A DNA stretch of 64,000 nt from Pelomyxa schiedti (Eukaryota > Evosea > Pelobiontida > Pelomyxidae). Below the pieces are notes generated by a model. The model did not search any database, was not told where the DNA came from, and saw only the letters and a program-made list of their open reading frames with translations. Positions within the stretch are counted from its first letter, which is position 1, and every line of letters starts with the position of its first letter. Below, in pieces: positions 10,897 to 22,125 of the stretch. The DNA lies in the NCBI GenBank assembly GCA_020536535.1, contig JAHLWZ010000792.1, positions 1-64,000 of the forward strand, in the 5' to 3' direction. A program made the position numbers and the translations under genes.

Positions 10897-11322
10897 GGGT
10901 GGAGGAATTAGCTCTGTTGTTCCAGCAACAATTAGGTCCCTCTCTCTGTAGTGCACAACTGACTCATTTGTATGAATTAGCACATCGTGAGTGGGTTATA
11001 AGAACAACAGTAATGCCATTATTGGGAAAGTAGTTGCTATCTGGCTGCCTGTATGTGCACTGGAAAAAACTACTCAGTCCTGTTGAAGTTACCAGTTAGT
11101 AATTCTAAAACCAAACCAACGCAGCCGTTCGTGAGGTGAGAACAACTACACAAACTAAGAACTAACAATTACTTATGGGACAACACAACGAACCAGCTAT
11201 GACGACCAACGTGCGGAACCAAAGGCCAGCATCAAGCACCATCACCCAATAAACCCCGCCTTGATTTATCCGAAAAGGTGAACCACGACGTCTCTCGGTC
11301 TCTCCTCGAGCGATTTTGTGTG
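10897..11322. other. Divergent intergenic region
   Basis: Presumed shared promoter region between the minus-strand tail-anchored gene and the plus-strand family B gene. No distinct element recognised. Confidence 0.45.
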
Positions 11323-12975
11323 ATGTTTGTGAATCACTTGCCGTGGAAGGTGTGTGATAGCACACCAGCCCATTATTGCGATCTGGTGGGACCAAGGCCG
11401 CTTTACGCCAAGGACCAGTTCGTAACCCTGGCGTGTGGCGTCATTTCTACGGGGTCCCATAACCACCCACCACCCAGCACTTCTCAGTCCCCTGTTGTTA
11501 CCAACAGCCAAGGGTGCGGAGGCGGCCATACCGACGTCGAAGTGGGAGGTTCCTCCCATAACCGCGCCTTGGGTCTGCTGCCAATGTGGCTTCTGGTCGA
11601 GTGCATAGGAAAGAGGTGGGTCATGGCCAAGGAGAGGGTAATCACAGTGTCGTTGTCGCCATACACTCCCACGAGCCGCCACGGCCACGACCACGACGAT
11701 TCCGACATTCTGGCTTCCAAGTTCTCTCCCACCAATCTCTGCACGGTGCAGTCGTCAGGCCAGCCGAGCCTGAAGGAGGAAGACAGGCTTCAGGTCGCGA
11801 TGTCAGGCACGCTGGGGCTGTTGGCTTGGAAGGTAGATAGCGTTATCATGTCATGCGGCGACAATTTTTATGGCGCAGGGTCCCTTGTTTGTGGACACAT
11901 TGGGGATGAGAAAGAGCTGAGGTGCGGGGAGGACCCGAACATGTTCTTCTTCCCGACATACCAGGTCTATCTGCATGTCAGAACTGCAGCCTCTGATTCT
12001 GGAAGGGACTGCGTTCTCATGGGAGACATCATGAGCGAGCCTCTTACTTGCTGCAATGAAAGCTGGATACTTTTGGGTGTCCTGGATCACCACAAGTTGT
12101 ATGTGTGGAGATCAACGTCACCCGGGGAACAACCTGTGAAGGTAATTGAATTGCCCATGCTGGCGACTGCTGTCTCAATGAAGTTCTTTTGCCCAGCTGA
12201 GCGTGACCCGCACTGCAACGATGTCGAAATTATCTTCACAAAGGAAGAACTCAATACCGAGGTGCTCTGTGTTGCCCACTTTAACGTAAAAGGTGCAGTG
12301 GATTTCCCTCATCGTTCACAATCATATTGGTTGAGATCCATTGGAAGTGCTACACTCCCTGAAGGCATCAGTGCCTTGACTCTCGGTCAACCACTGGTGA
12401 ACCGTTCTACAGAGGACTACTTCTTCCCCTTCGAAAGATATTCTGCAAGCTCACAACAACTCCAGCAGAATCTCCTGCACCTGCGGACAGGGAATGTATT
12501 GACGTGGCTTGCAGACAGCACTGGGATTGCTGTCAGAGCTGTTGACGAGTCCCACCTTGCCACAACAGATGGCAACAACATCACAACATCTGTGTTCTCC
12601 CTCCATGACTTGTCCTCGCAATTCAGTGCCGGTAGTGGGAACCAGCAAACACAAGTTGAGCCAATCTTTGTCCACAAGCATCCCAATGGAACAGTGCAGG
12701 TGTCTGTTGGTTGTGGGCTGGTCATATCCAGCCGAATAATACAATCACACTGCGTTCTTCAAGCACCACACAAGCAGGAGGAACAACAAGAAAATGAATT
12801 TGTTGCAACAAGAAGGAATGCCCCAGTGGTGCCATACTGTAGCGCCACACATACGTATTGCCACATTGGTTCTCAGCATGACTTGTGTGATGTTGCAACT
12901 GGTTCTTTACTATTCTCTTTCAGATACAACAACAAAGTGATGCTTCCTCGTGCACTTTCAGTCGATAAAACCTGA
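11323..12975 (+). CDS. Lineage-specific family protein (C-N-x-S-W-I-L-L motif), member B
   Basis: Single-exon protein of about 550 residues from ATG 11323; the frame is open upstream to 11278 but without an ATG. Paralogue of the 3777-4931 gene: AKDQFVTLACG, W-V-MAKERV, TLGLLAW followed by a G-rich segment, and CCNESWILLG then L-YVWRS. The segment around SRHGHDHDD is acidic/His-rich. The C-terminal half has more strand-like stretches than member A and a second, weaker C-x-x-x-H pattern. Function unknown; no catalytic motif, signal peptide or membrane segment seen. Confidence 0.75.
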   Translation: MFVNHLPWKVCDSTPAHYCDLVGPRPLYAKDQFVTLACGVISTGSHNHPPPSTSQSPVVTNSQGCGGGHTDVEVGGSSHNRALGLLPMWLLVECIGKRWVMAKERVITVSLSPYTPTSRHGHDHDDSDILASKFSPTNLCTVQSSGQPSLKEEDRLQVAMSGTLGLLAWKVDSVIMSCGDNFYGAGSLVCGHIGDEKELRCGEDPNMFFFPTYQVYLHVRTAASDSGRDCVLMGDIMSEPLTCCNESWILLGVLDHHKLYVWRSTSPGEQPVKVIELPMLATAVSMKFFCPAERDPHCNDVEIIFTKEELNTEVLCVAHFNVKGAVDFPHRSQSYWLRSIGSATLPEGISALTLGQPLVNRSTEDYFFPFERYSASSQQLQQNLLHLRTGNVLTWLADSTGIAVRAVDESHLATTDGNNITTSVFSLHDLSSQFSAGSGNQQTQVEPIFVHKHPNGTVQVSVGCGLVISSRIIQSHCVLQAPHKQEEQQENEFVATRRNAPVVPYCSATHTYCHIGSQHDLCDVATGSLLFSFRYNNKVMLPRALSVDKT

Positions 12976-13065
12976 GCTGGTGATAAATAAAAAGATGATT
13001 TGCAAATCACACAAGTGTTTGTGAAACCAACAACAAAAATTTCAGAATTTGGGTCTGATCACACA

Positions 13066-14220
13066 ATGAAGCGAAGGCGACGGGGAACAGGCCCACGGCC
13101 GCCTCCACCGCTACAGTCACAACCGGGACAAACATCACCCGGGGCAGTCGATGGACAGATCGGCCTGGACCAACTGCTTCCCAGTGCAGTCCTGGACCTC
13201 ATCGTAGCCTATCTTATGTCCCCTCCCTTCCCCAGCCCAGCCCCGCCGCCCACCCCCAACGCCAGCGTCCGCGTCGCCGTCGCTCGCTCCCCCGCCGCCG
13301 GCGGTGTCCCCCGCGGCGTCGCCCTGATCAACTTCGCGCTGTGCTCGAGTGCGTGCCTGGCCGCCTGCGAGCGGGCCAGCATGACGCTGCGGGTGAGGTC
13401 GCTCGCGAGGCCACGCTTCGGGCTGCTCGCTCTTCCCGACTCCGACGGCGGCGACGACGAGGCATCCGCCGGCGTCTCGGAGCGGCTCGTGCGGCGAGAC
13501 CGGGACGAAGAGGCGGAGCTGCAAGAAGCTGTCTTGGCAATGCACAAGGCGCTGTACCTGAAGAAGTGGATACGGAGCGTCCACGAGTCTGTGCTGGGTG
13601 CGATGAGGCACCCCGTCGCCAGCAGCAGCGCCCACGTGGACGACGAGGGGATGGAGTGGTTCACGTCCAGGGTTTACTGCGTGGATAGTGAGAGGGAGGA
13701 GGTAGACCACGAAGAGGACTACACGGAGCTTGTACTCAAGGGTGTGGTGTGGTTCTACCCGAGAACGCAGGCGGGAGGAAGGGAGGTGACTAGGAGGGAC
13801 CAGAGGGTGTTTGTTTATTGCCACGGGCATCTCAGCACTGAGGCTGACGAGGAGGAGGCACATATCACTGTGTGGTACTGTATTTCGGACTGCGGCTGTG
13901 TCCCGAGGCCACCAGCATCCTGGGTGCCACTGGCAGTCCAAATGGAAATGGATATGCACAAGCAAATGCAAGGACAAAATCAAATGACACAAACAGATGG
14001 AAGAGAGGATGGTACATCCTCAGCACCTTGGGTCAGGGTGGCAGAGAAGGATTTGAATAACAAATGGCGTGGATACCAGGGAAACAAGGCAGTAGAGCCG
14101 TCGCCGGTTTGTGTGACTTTGTGTGGGCTTGCTGGTTTCCCCGCAGACCAGAGTTGTGAGTTCCTAACAGCCATCGCAAAGTGTGCTTATTGTGGACCTC
14201 TTCTTGAGGGAAACGAGTGA
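13066..14220 (+). CDS. F-box-like protein of unknown function
   Basis: Intron-free frame of 384 residues starting MKRRRRG at 13066. After a basic, proline-rich leader the segment LDQLLPSAVLDLIVAYL, then NFALCSSACLAACERA, resembles an F-box (L-P-x-x-v-l-x-x-I-x-x-y-L, then C-x-x-C-x-x-w/f), interrupted by a Pro/Ala insert. The middle is acidic; the C-terminus has paired cysteines (YCISDCGC, and KCAYCGP at the end). It is followed after 191 bases by a clear F-box gene with the same orientation, so the two may be distant relatives. GC content is higher than in its neighbours. Confidence 0.55.
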   Translation: MKRRRRGTGPRPPPPLQSQPGQTSPGAVDGQIGLDQLLPSAVLDLIVAYLMSPPFPSPAPPPTPNASVRVAVARSPAAGGVPRGVALINFALCSSACLAACERASMTLRVRSLARPRFGLLALPDSDGGDDEASAGVSERLVRRDRDEEAELQEAVLAMHKALYLKKWIRSVHESVLGAMRHPVASSSAHVDDEGMEWFTSRVYCVDSEREEVDHEEDYTELVLKGVVWFYPRTQAGGREVTRRDQRVFVYCHGHLSTEADEEEAHITVWYCISDCGCVPRPPASWVPLAVQMEMDMHKQMQGQNQMTQTDGREDGTSSAPWVRVAEKDLNNKWRGYQGNKAVEPSPVCVTLCGLAGFPADQSCEFLTAIAKCAYCGPLLEGNE

Positions 14221-14411
14221 CATTCCAAACACCTCTTCTTTTCAGCTTAATATCTGAAAGCTGCCCATTGGGTAGCATCGATATTAAACTTATTTTTCGT
14301 GGTTGCTGGGGGTGTCCTCTTGGTGGTGGGGCTTGCTCCGCGGAAAACCTTTTTCGGCACCCTGAAATTCTGTACCTGCTTGTGGTGATTTCGGCGGTTA
14401 GTTGTAATTCC

Positions 14412-15621
14412 ATGACAGACGGAGTGGAGTGTGTGGACAGTTTTATTGTTTTTCCTGACACCGTCGTTTCATTCATTCTTTCCTTCGTTCTCGACTATGA
14501 CGACCTGCTGTCGGTATTTCCATTTCTTTGGCTATTTTATGCCATCTCCTCACGCACACAAATACACCACTTCTAGTGTCGTCTGGCGTGCAGGAGGTTC
14601 AAAAATCTGTTGAATGCAGAAGAGATTGTTGAGGCACAAGGGCGACTGCGTCTTGCTCCTTTTTACGATGCTGCATCACCTCCTGCTGAGATTGCATCAT
14701 GGAGAAAATGTGTCACCATGTTTCCTCGCACTTATATGTTGGTTGAACATTCCATGCATTCTTTCGACGCTCCTCTGAACCCTTTTTTAGGATTTGCGGT
14801 CATTCTTTAATAGCAATGTTGTGTTACCGTGTGATGGACATGTCACCGACCCTGGTGCTTGTAGTTGTGAGGGCTTAGGCAGTTACTATTTCTTTGGTAT
14901 TCGTCCACTACAATTCCAAAACTCTTTCCTTGTAATTGAGTAATTACAATAAAAGCTGTGGGCTCCCAGATGCCCAAGTCCGGTCTTTATCTGAACGGCG
15001 TTCCTTCTCAAATGGGTTGGGTCTTCTCGGGTATTGGACCTGCCCTTTCTCTCAAGATCCATTCACAATTGTAGAAACTCGGAATGCCATCGTTCAGTCC
15101 TCCAATGATTTTGACCTCCACCTGACACCCCTCACTACTATGCACACATCAGACTTTCCCTCAAAAATCAATCGGGTTATACTATTCTGTACTCTTGGGT
15201 GCAACCACGGTGGGACACCCATTTCTGTGGACATCTCCTTCAAAGATGGAAGTGAAGTGAATCGAACTCACGTAATACCGGATTGGAATGGCTTTTCACC
15301 GGCTGCAGTGGGAGGAGTATCACGCTATTGCACTGGCCCCAGGTCATTCTTCCTCCGTTATCTAGTAAACTGACATTCCCAAGAATGCAACCGGGAACAG
15401 GTCCGGATGGCTATCCTTGGACAATCTATCAAGTGAGCACCCCGGTACCACCTTCCTCACCAATTACCGGTGTTCATGTGCGGAGCCCACACTTCAGTGG
15501 GGGTTATCTCGTCATTATGGCTGCCACCCTACAATACGTGGAGGATGCTCCCCCAACAAGTGTAAATGCTCCAGTAAATACAAATCCACATGGAAGGAAG
15601 AAGCAGACTGAAAAATCGTAA
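14412..15621 (+). CDS. F-box protein with C-terminal jelly-roll-like domain
   Basis: Likely substrate receptor of an SCF ubiquitin ligase. Exons 14412..14513, 14577..14741, 14791..14931, 14970..15030, 15075..15342 and 15384..15621 give 324 residues with phases all consistent. Residues ~13-48 form the F-box: FPDTVVSFILSFV, DYDDLLS then CRLACRRFKNLL across the first intron. The C-terminal half carries QSSNDFDL, a GCNHGGTPISVD strand with FKDGS and HVIPDW, features of a beta-sandwich resembling carbohydrate-binding folds; a glycoprotein-recognising F-box protein is one possibility (inference). The third intron uses the weak donor TTG-GTTGAA, so that boundary is least certain. Confidence 0.7.
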
Positions 15622-15724
15622 ATTCCTCTCTTCTTTTTCAACAACAACTCTCAATCTCCGTAGCAAAACAAAAAGCAGTTTTTTTTCGAGGTTCTTTTAA
15701 TGTGGAGAAATTAAAATACAAACT

Positions 15725-18508
15725 TCAACCCAAGAGCCCCAGTGAATGTGCCATAAAGGTGTAAATCTGTGAATTGTGAGTATTCCAAGGACCAGGCAGA
15801 GGGAAAGCATACATCGGCAACTTCTTCAATAGCTTTCATAGTGGGCTTTCCTGCACCATGCCCAGACTTCACGTCAATGCGGATAAGCAGAGGTTTCGTT
15901 TGGAACGGCTTGTTGCCTAACTTGGACTGCAATTCCGCTATAAACTTGAATGAGTGTAGTGGAACTACACGGTCATCGTGATCAGCTGTTGTTAGAAGTA
16001 CCGCCGGGTAGGGCACATCATCGCGGACAGTATGTAACGGAGAATACCTAGCAAGAACGACTGAGTACTAATAAAAAGTGCAAATCGTACTTGATGATGT
16101 ATTCTCTTTGTTCTGGAATATCAGCATTTCCTTTTTTTTTTCTTTGTCAGAGATAAGAACAAAAGAACAAGGGAAACCATATTCAGTTGTCCACGCATGC
16201 CCAATTGTAAATTTATGGTATCTTAGCATGTCTAAGACACCAACTTGGGAAACCGCGCAACCAAAGAGTTCGGGATGTTGATTCACAGTTGCCCCAACAA
16301 GGAGTCCTCCATTTGAACCACCAAGGATTGCAAGTCTTCAGGAGTCAGATTACATCATTTCAAATTAAGCCTCATACTTTTGGGGATTAGTATATTGACT
16401 TGTAAACAAGTATTTAGCAGCTGCAACAAAATCATCAAAAACATTCTGTTTTCATGAATGTTAGTGGTCAGTGGTGAGGAGAGAGAGGAAAAAAAAATCC
16501 AAACCTGCTTCTTTTCAAAAAGGGCAGCCTGATGCCATTCCTCTCCATATTCTGAGCCTCCTCTTAGGTTTGCAATAGCCCAGCACAGACCATACTTCTT
16601 CATAAACACAAGCCTCAGAGGATTGAAAGTTGGTGTCACTTAGTAAGCATAAGTAGAATAATGAATTCGAGAAGGCAAACTTGCTATATTGAAGCCTCCA
16701 TAACCATAAAGTACTGTTGGATTGTTACCATTCAATTCTGTACCCTGGGTTGAAGTTTAGTTTGAAAGTGCGATGTGAAACCAGAAATAACCTTTTTCTG
16801 CAAAATAAACATCGGTATGCGAGTACCATCTGCACTATTGTAGAAGACCTGTTTCCCGAAGGCTGATTAAGCTCTAGGAGTTACAAGTTGGGTACCACAG
16901 ACCTGTTTGGTCTCAAATTGGTTTGAATCAATCCCTGGAACAACAGTAGTCCGTAAAATGCGGATATCTAATGCCCACTTCTCGCCCACAGGACTTACTT
17001 CTCCCCTTAGAACAACTGTGGGGAACAAAAATGATGTGAACGAGAAAAAGAATTCTCTGTCCCGCTTCTTTCCACTGAATTCAGACACGGAACCAATATC
17101 TGGGAGAGGGACCTCGGATAATAAATCTCCTGTAAACAGGTTTCGTAGAGTAAGAACATCCTGTATGTACATCAGAAACGCTATTTTTAATACAGTGAAG
17201 GAGTTGTTACATGAACATCATGCATGTAACAAACTGCTAGAATGTCTTTTCTGATACAAGAAACAAAGGTCAGAACATCGGCAGACTCCGGGATAACATC
17301 GGACCACACTAGCGTGCTTACTCCTTCATTTCCTCCTGTTCCACTCTGCAGTACTGCAGAGAGATCAACACGAACCACTTTGTTCTTGGGTGCTTTCTCG
17401 TTAGTTTTGAAGAAGAACATTCCTTCTTCATTTGTGAGGTAGCTGTACTCCCAATCAAGTTGGTCTACGAGCAACAAAAATGGAACAGGCCTGCCTTCTA
17501 CGCGGCCAAGTGAAGCCAATCTCGCATTAGTTATCCAGAGTTTATTTGCAGGCTTGCATCCCTCCCACACTGTAGCAATCAACCAGAGACCATCATCTGT
17601 GAGCTCAACACCAAACAGCCTCTCTGGATTTTCTGGGTCATCCACAACAATAACATCCTTAGATTGCGGAGTTCCTAGCTTATGGAAATAGACGGTGTGA
17701 TGAAGTGCGGTTTCCAGTTCCATTCCTGCTTTGGGTGCTGTTGAGTCCGCGGCTGTAGATGCATCTGAAACACTTGGCTCAGGGTAACGGGCATAGAAAA
17801 AGCCAGTATCGTCATGGAGCCAGGCAATGGATGAGAACTGTGTTTGTTTAAAATATGCAAAAGAGGTATTATAGCAACAAATACCTTGACCCACTTCAAA
17901 ACGTCGTCTGGCAGTTCGGCGCGGTCTTCCACGTGCATCACGTGAATAGTTACCCAGTCCGACCCAGACGCAGACAGCCCATAAGCCAAGTACTCGCCGC
18001 TTTCAGAGAAAGTGCTCAGGCTGATTGCCACAGTGCCGTCCTTGCTCATGGTGTTAGGATCCAGCAGCACCCTGGCCTCGCACGTAGCGTCAGGGCCGTC
18101 GTTCTGCAAAAACATCACGTGCTGGTTCTGCAGCCCAGTGTTGGCGCTGTGCATGTATCTCCTCCCGGCCTTCCTGGTGCACGTGAACTTGGGGTAGTTG
18201 TACGCCGCGGCAAGCGACTCCTTAAGCTCCGACCTGCACTCCCTCACTCGCTCTTCCTCGTACAGCGACGCCGTGACAAGGTTTTGCTCCTCCACCCACT
18301 TCGCGATCTCGGAGTCGTCGGCCGAGCCCTCCAGCCATCGGAACCTGTCGTTTTCGGCCACAAACTCCTCCGACACTCTCGTCACAGGGTACTTCCACCT
18401 CCGTCCCACGCCACTGGCACTAGTAGATGTGGTCGTTGCAATCTCCGTGTGTCCGTCGCCAGACGTAGGCCCCGGAACTGCGACACCGTCAACTGCAGCG
18501 TGGCTCAT
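15725..18508 (-). CDS. Prolyl oligopeptidase (family S9A)
   Basis: Serine peptidase cleaving after proline in short peptides. Eleven exons (17885..18508, 17211..17837, 16903..17160, 16792..16848, 16681..16744, 16505..16638, 16445 down to 16378, 16178..16335, 16091..16130, 15813..16047, 15725..15766) join in frame to 768 residues, near the family's usual ~710. The N-terminal propeller region is followed by the hydrolase: [13 protein letters not shown], nucleophile GGSNGG, aspartate in DHDDRVVP and histidine in SGHGAGKP, ending [17 protein letters not shown] 18508 is used because a promoter-like TTATTTTATTCA lies just upstream; ATG 18550 would add MLRSLSLFYSIVIV, which looks like a signal peptide, so a secreted form is possible. 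Introns are 42 to 59 bases. Confidence 0.88.
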
Positions 18509-18520
18509 TACGATGACAAT

Positions 18521-18533
18521 TGAATAAAATAAC
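18521..18533 (-). promoter_or_regulatory. Possible core-promoter element before prolyl oligopeptidase
   Basis: Minus-strand TTATTTTATTCA matches the 3' part of the 25-base element at 4936 and 32692 and lies about 12 bases before ATG 18508. Short AT-rich match, so weak on its own. Confidence 0.3.
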
Positions 18534-18751
18534 GAAAGTGAGCGTAGCATCCTTTGGCGCTTTCTTGGAATGAACTCAAAGCAATTGGACTTGCAATTAG
18601 CCACAACGAGAGGCAACACAAACCCCACAATGAATTTGTGTTGTGCCCAGTACTACCCAAAAAAGAAATGCAAAGAAGGTTTGTGGTCTAAATTGCTAGT
18701 GAATGCAGTGGTTTGCATGAGTTGTTTTTTTTGGTAATACAGAAAGACAAG

Positions 18752-20933
18752 CTAAGACAAAAGAGCCTTGAATTTATCAGTGTCAGCTCCAATATCTGAC
18801 AGGAAGTTGCTTAGGTCCTATTTGGAAGTAAATAACTAGAATGCATTAGATAGGAACAGCAACCTCGTCATCATTGACTGAAGACTTGCTATCTGTCACA
18901 ATTGCCGGCCGTGGTTGTACAGTGCCCACGGAAGCTGTTGTTTCTGGTTTTTTTGGCTTTGGGGGTGGTGTTGAATTTTGTACAGATTGTGGGGGAGTGG
19001 TTGTGGTAGTTGTAGTGGTGCTTTTGCTTCCAATTGATGAGCTGATTGCGGTATTTATAGGAGGGTTGGGGGTGGCTGGCGGCAATGATATCGTTGTTGC
19101 TTTTTTTGGCTTGTTGATGGCGGATTTCAGGAAGCTTATCACGTTGGCTACGGGTGGTTCATTTGTTGTGTTACCGGAAGGTGAAGAGAGGTGGCTTGGG
19201 AAAAGTGGAGCAGTTGTGTGAATTGGGAGATGAGGATTGGTGGGTGCGTTTGAACTCGGGTGTCCTGTGGTTGTATTTTGGTTGGTGGGTGCAGAAGAAG
19301 CGGGGGCTGCCGCAGGTTGCGTGGAAACGATTCTTGGCTTCGGAGAATCACAAACAATTTGAAAGTCATCAAAATCATCTGCTTCGCCATATTCAATATT
19401 AAAAGGTAAGAAATGTAATTCAAACCTTTATGTACAGGTCTTTTACTCTGTGTTCCTTGGGTTGTATTACCCGGTGGTGTTGAGGAAGTAGTTGGCGCGG
19501 GGGTAGAGGCAGTTGTTGTGGAGGCAGAAGGGGCTTCAAGGCTCTGTGTAGTTGCGGGGGAAATTTGTTGCTGAGGGGCTTGGGGTGGTGTAAGTGGATG
19601 TTGTATTACTTGCGGAGTTGTGGCGTTTGTGGGTATTGCAGGTGCCTCTGATTGTAGTGGCATTACAGGAGCAGTTATCACTGACTCTGAGGATGCATCT
19701 TTGTTGGTTGCGCTTGCATCAGGTACCGATTGGTGTGAGGTTGCATTGGCAGGAGAAGACTTAAGTTCCACATGCGCCAAATGGAGGTGTGACTGTGAGA
19801 TCTGTAACTCTTCGACAAGTTGCAGCTGTTGATGGTTAAGTTGCTCCTTAGTCAAGGATATATCTTTTCCTCCCTGTTGTATACACGGTAGTAGTCAAGT
19901 ATGCAAGTAAGAGAACGTACATCCGATTCTGGCTCGGAGTCACTCCCAGACACAGCTTCAAGCTCAAAGTCATCTGAGCTCGACGGAGTGGAAAAGGAAC
20001 CTTGAATTTTTTCAATAAAGTAGAGAGAAGGGTAGTCCGTACTCAGAGAGAAAAATTGCTTTGGTGCAAGTTTCGTATCTTCTTTTGGAGGAACCTTGAA
20101 GAGAGTAAGAACGACAGTGTAGGGGAAAAAAAGCGAGAGATGGAGAGAACATTGTTAGTGGGAGCAAGGGCTGCTGAAGTGTCCAATACTACAGGCGCAA
20201 CTTCAACAGAAGGAATGGGAGCAGGAACAGCAATAGAAGTTGATGCTGGTAAAGAAACCTGTGTTGCATTGACAGGTGCCTCAATTTGTTTGTGAGATTG
20301 TTTGGGCTCTGAGGCTTCGGCATCCATAAGTACTTTGACAAAAGAATCCACATGGGTTTGGAGAACCTGGCCAACCATCTGTCCAAAGTTACCAGGCTTG
20401 AATTTGATTATTGTATACAATTGATATGTGGTGCTGAATAACAGGATCAGACATCATAGCTCTCATCACCGGGAGTATATCAACAGAGGGTATGTTTTGT
20501 GGTACTCCATCATACACTAATAATAAATAGTATCAAAGAAGGTTTTGCACAAGGAACAATAAAAAAGCTAAGTACAATTGCAATTATTGTGTAGTGTAAT
20601 TGTGACATGACAAATCACCAACCTTCAACTTGCAAAACCAAGACACCAAGTATCAACTTAAATGCGTATAGCAAGTCGTCGTCTGAGCCCAGCGTGATCC
20701 TACAATATGTGATTATGGGTGCGCAATACGGCCCCAGCAGGGGAATTTGCACACCAGTCACCATCAATGTCGCGGTACCGCACCATCAGACGTGCGGATG
20801 CAGGCAGCCCATAATTGCGTCGCAGGGAGACAAGCAACGAAGAGAGGGGACAACCAACAGGCACATCGAATCTCCTCTTGTCAACACCCAAGATACTCTT
20901 GACGGTTCGAGATGACGCGGCCGTAGGGTCCAT
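18752..20933 (-). CDS. PB1-domain adaptor with acidic LIR-like motifs (p62/NBR1-like candidate)
   Basis: Possible autophagy or signalling scaffold. Starts MDPTAASS; exons 20755..20933 and 20623..20699 encode a PB1 domain with an N-terminal lysine (VKSILGVDKRRF) and the acidic OPCA loop RYRDIDGDW then GSDDDLLYAFK, so it may bind on both faces. Later exons give a helical segment (MVGQVLQTHVDSFVK), then long Thr/Ser/Pro-rich disorder with two acidic F-x-x-I/V/L motifs, SSDDFELEAV and DDFDDFQIV, each with the aspartates typical of Atg8-binding motifs, and a C-terminal helix DLSNFLSDIGADTDKFKALLS. No ZZ finger or FW domain is seen. Eight introns of 40 to 60 bases were inferred; stop at 18752. The autophagy role is inference. 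Confidence 0.65.
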
Positions 20934-21052
20934 CAGTTGTTCTTGATCTTTAATGCAACAAATTGGGCAAAGAAGAAAGCAAAGGAAAAAACGAAAAAGC
21001 ACGTGGGTTTGGGGCTCACAAAGCGCCAGTTGTTTTTTTTTCCTTCAAAAAC

Positions 21053-21917
21053 TCAAAGTTGCTCGAATTTGCTGCTGTTACAGGTCATACATGTCAATAC
21101 CAAGCAGTGCCTTGCCGTTGTCGTCCATGCGTCCTTTCTGGTCAGTTCGTAAGAAAGTTGTGCTGTGAGTGAGGAGGGAAAACACACCAAGCCAATTTGG
21201 AGCTCTTTGTTCTCTACAGCAAGTTCCCCATCTTTTGCCTTCCTTGCCTCCTTGTACATCGTGTTCCTATAAGTGCACGAGTCAAGATTTGTTGGCATAG
21301 AATTGAATACGCGTACCAGAGGTCTTTGTCACAAGCACCTTGTTCCTTTATGGCCACGTTGAACCTGTGACAAGCTATTGAGCAAATCGCAATCACTACG
21401 AGTACGAGTGATCAGACTCACCAGTTGTCTCGGACAGTTCCAGAAATAGGCACACTCCACAAGCAGCACACCATGTAGTTGGTCTCAGAGATGTTGTAAG
21501 TAGCGCAACCAGCAACGCCCTTTGGAGCTAATGTCCTCTTTCCATAGAGACTGGGAGCACCTTGACCAGCTCCGACGTTGTCTGGGAACTCGTAGAGTGA
21601 ACGGCCCTTTTTGTTGATTATTGTGAGATGCAAAACCCTTATAAAGGGAATTACCGAATCCATGTAGAGCGACGGGGAAGACATTTGATGCTTGTGGGTA
21701 TAGTTGTTAATACCAACAGCACAAAGCCTGTGTTGACGATAGGCCTTAAGCCATCCTTGCAATGTTTCAGTGAGCCTAAACAACATCGCGTGAGATATCG
21801 TGATGTATACAACAAAAAAAAAACATACTCTTTCCCAGCACTGACTGGTTGTGCCTTCCTCTGATCTTCGTTTGTAGCCGTGCTTGCTGTGGTTGTTGTA
21901 GTGGTAGTAGCAGCCAT
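21053..21917 (-). CDS. Actinoporin-like (cytolysin-fold) protein
   Basis: Exons 21829..21917, 21655..21775, 21422..21606, 21317..21364 and 21053..21266 join in frame to 218 residues. After a Thr-rich N-terminus the central part matches the actinoporin / fungal fruit-body lectin-like superfamily: a GINN-type strand, PSLYMDSG, an AP-x-G-x-AGC-x-YNIS segment, a WSVPISG strand and NW-FNV, the last corresponding to the conserved NWW region of the membrane-binding site. No signal peptide is visible, unlike secreted cnidarian toxins, so an intracellular or defence role is possible. The C-terminal third is diverged. Membrane-pore activity is not shown; family assignment by motif pattern only. Confidence 0.55.
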
Positions 21918-22125
21918 TGTTGCAATTGGTTATCTTCAAGTAACTCTTCAAGTACGATTTAATGATTTCCTTTACTCCCGAAATTATAAAGGCACACTGC
22001 CGGCACCTCCTGTCAAAAACAAAAACACCTTCGACATAAAAATAGAACAAGATGTCAAACCTTTTTCTATTTTCTATTCCTCATCAAATGTCTGCAGTTG
22101 CCAAAGGGGAAATTAATATCGCGAA

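Noticed and set aside
16078-16281. Short plus-strand frame within the prolyl oligopeptidase gene.
   Set aside because: It is antisense to exons 8 and 9, which carry the catalytic serine region in frame on the minus strand.
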